A DNA stretch of 7,001 nucleotides from Armatimonadota bacterium (GTDB lineage Bacteria; Actinomycetota; Acidimicrobiia; Spongiisociales; UBA5794). Below the pieces are notes generated by a model. That model had not been told where the DNA came from. It searched no databases and saw only the letters and a list, made by a program, of their open reading frames with translations. The position numbers and the translations under genes are program-made. The stretch spans positions 1 to 7,001 of the forward strand of contig QQUL01000312.1 in the NCBI GenBank assembly GCA_008501565.1, written 5' to 3'. Every line of letters starts with the position of its first letter. Position 1 is the stretch's first letter. This document shows positions 6,369-7,001 of this stretch, piece after piece.

Positions 6369-7001
6369 TCATTTCTTGAGGAATGGTGTCTCGACGATCG
6401 TCGCCTCGATGTCCTTCCCGCGGATGATGACGGTCATGGATTCATCCGCGGAGAGTGGTGGAGTTACATAGGCGAGACCGATGCCGTGCCCGAGGCTCGG
6501 TGAGAAGTTCCCGGACGTCACGACTCCCTTCCCGGTGGTGGTGCGGATTTCGTAGCCGTGGCGTGGGATGGCACGTCCCTGGGTGGTGAATGCCACGAGT
6601 TCCGACGGTGGGTTCTCTTTGATTCTGTGCAGGGCATCCCGACCGATGAACTCGTGATCCCACGCAACAACCCATTCGAGGCCCGCTTCAATCGGAGAAG
6701 TGTCCTTGGACAGGTCCTGCCCCCACAGGGAGTAACCCATCTCGAGCCGCAAGGTATCCCGTGCACCGAGGGCTGCGGGTTTGGCGCCGGCACTTACAAG
6801 AACATCCCAAAGATGTTCCCCCGTTTCGATGGGAACGCAGATCTCGGCTCCCCGTTCGCCGGTGTATCCGGTTCCGGCTGCAACGACAGGGTGGCCTGCA
6901 AAGGAGCCGGATTCAACGCGGAACCTAGTCGGTGGGAATCCGATCGTCGAGTCGACGAGGTCGGGGGCGTTGGGACCGTGCACGGCAAGGAGCACCGTCT
7001 T
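6369..7001 (-). CDS. gcvT: Aminomethyltransferase (glycine cleavage T protein), 5' end outside window
   Basis: C-terminal 210 residues of the glycine cleavage system T protein, which releases ammonia from the aminomethyl-lipoyl H protein and transfers the methylene group to tetrahydrofolate. The frame is open to the window edge at 7001. Recognisable blocks are GTGYTGERGAEI (about 6845-6880), the LGARDTLRLEMGYSLWGQDL core (about 6711-6770), SPIEAGLEWVV, FIGRDAL, and a C-terminal barrel domain ending in ETPFLKK. The folate-binding N-terminal half is outside the window, so catalytic completeness cannot be judged. The gene ends 62 bases before the maturase start on the same strand with no clear terminator between, so read-through into the sulfatase cluster is possible. 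A related folate-dependent GcvT paralogue cannot be excluded without the N-terminus or nearby gcvH/gcvP. Confidence 0.9.
   Translation of the reverse strand, partial: KTVLLAVHGPNAPDLVDSTIGFPPTRFRVESGSFAGHPVVAAGTGYTGERGAEICVPIETGEHLWDVLVSAGAKPAALGARDTLRLEMGYSLWGQDLSKDTSPIEAGLEWVVAWDHEFIGRDALHRIKENPPSELVAFTTQGRAIPRHGYEIRTTTGKGVVTSGNFSPSLGHGIGLAYVTPPLSADESMTVIIRGKDIEATIVETPFLKK

Overview
The window looks like chromosomal DNA from a moderately GC-rich bacterium, most likely an actinobacterium. The adenosine deaminase has the HxHLDGG and NTDNRLMSG motifs seen in actinobacterial Add proteins. The sulfatase has the length and GKCHEVP-type motif of mycobacterial AtsA-like arylsulfatases. This placement is by inference only: there is no rRNA or other phylogenetic marker. 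No tRNA, insertion sequence, phage gene or CRISPR array was seen.

Layout: positions 1-1032 hold the 3' part of a plus-strand adenosine deaminase gene (add) that starts before the window. Everything else lies on the minus strand as a compact run read from right to left. It comprises the 3' end of gcvT (7001-6369), a radical SAM/SPASM sulfatase maturase (6306-4957), an AtsA-like sulfatase (4889-2514), an unrecognised 189-residue protein (2449-1880) and an alpha/beta hydrolase (1859-1029). Gaps between these genes are 20-67 bases and none holds a convincing terminator, so a single transcript is plausible. The hydrolase and add converge and share a CTAG in which each strand reads its own TAG stop.

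How the genes may work together: the maturase has the CxxxCxxC radical SAM site, the eight SPASM cysteines and the CDHY catalytic Asp of anaerobic sulfatase-maturating enzymes. The next gene is a sulfatase with a CAPTR site, the cysteine such enzymes convert to formylglycine. This is a self-contained sulfatase plus activator pair. The downstream hydrolase resembles monoacylglycerol lipases, so a joint role in breaking down a sulfated ester or lipid is possible but only inferred. gcvT and add are core one-carbon and purine metabolism genes and probably form the flanks.

Points for a second look are a SEC-C-type zinc-binding tail on the maturase, an EF-hand-like loop at the sulfatase C-terminus, a perfect 7-bp hairpin that displays the Shine-Dalgarno of the unknown gene in its loop, and a three-codon micro-ORF overlapping the maturase start. 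I see no clearly new multi-gene system; the unknown 189-residue protein inside the sulfatase cluster is the main unexplained component.
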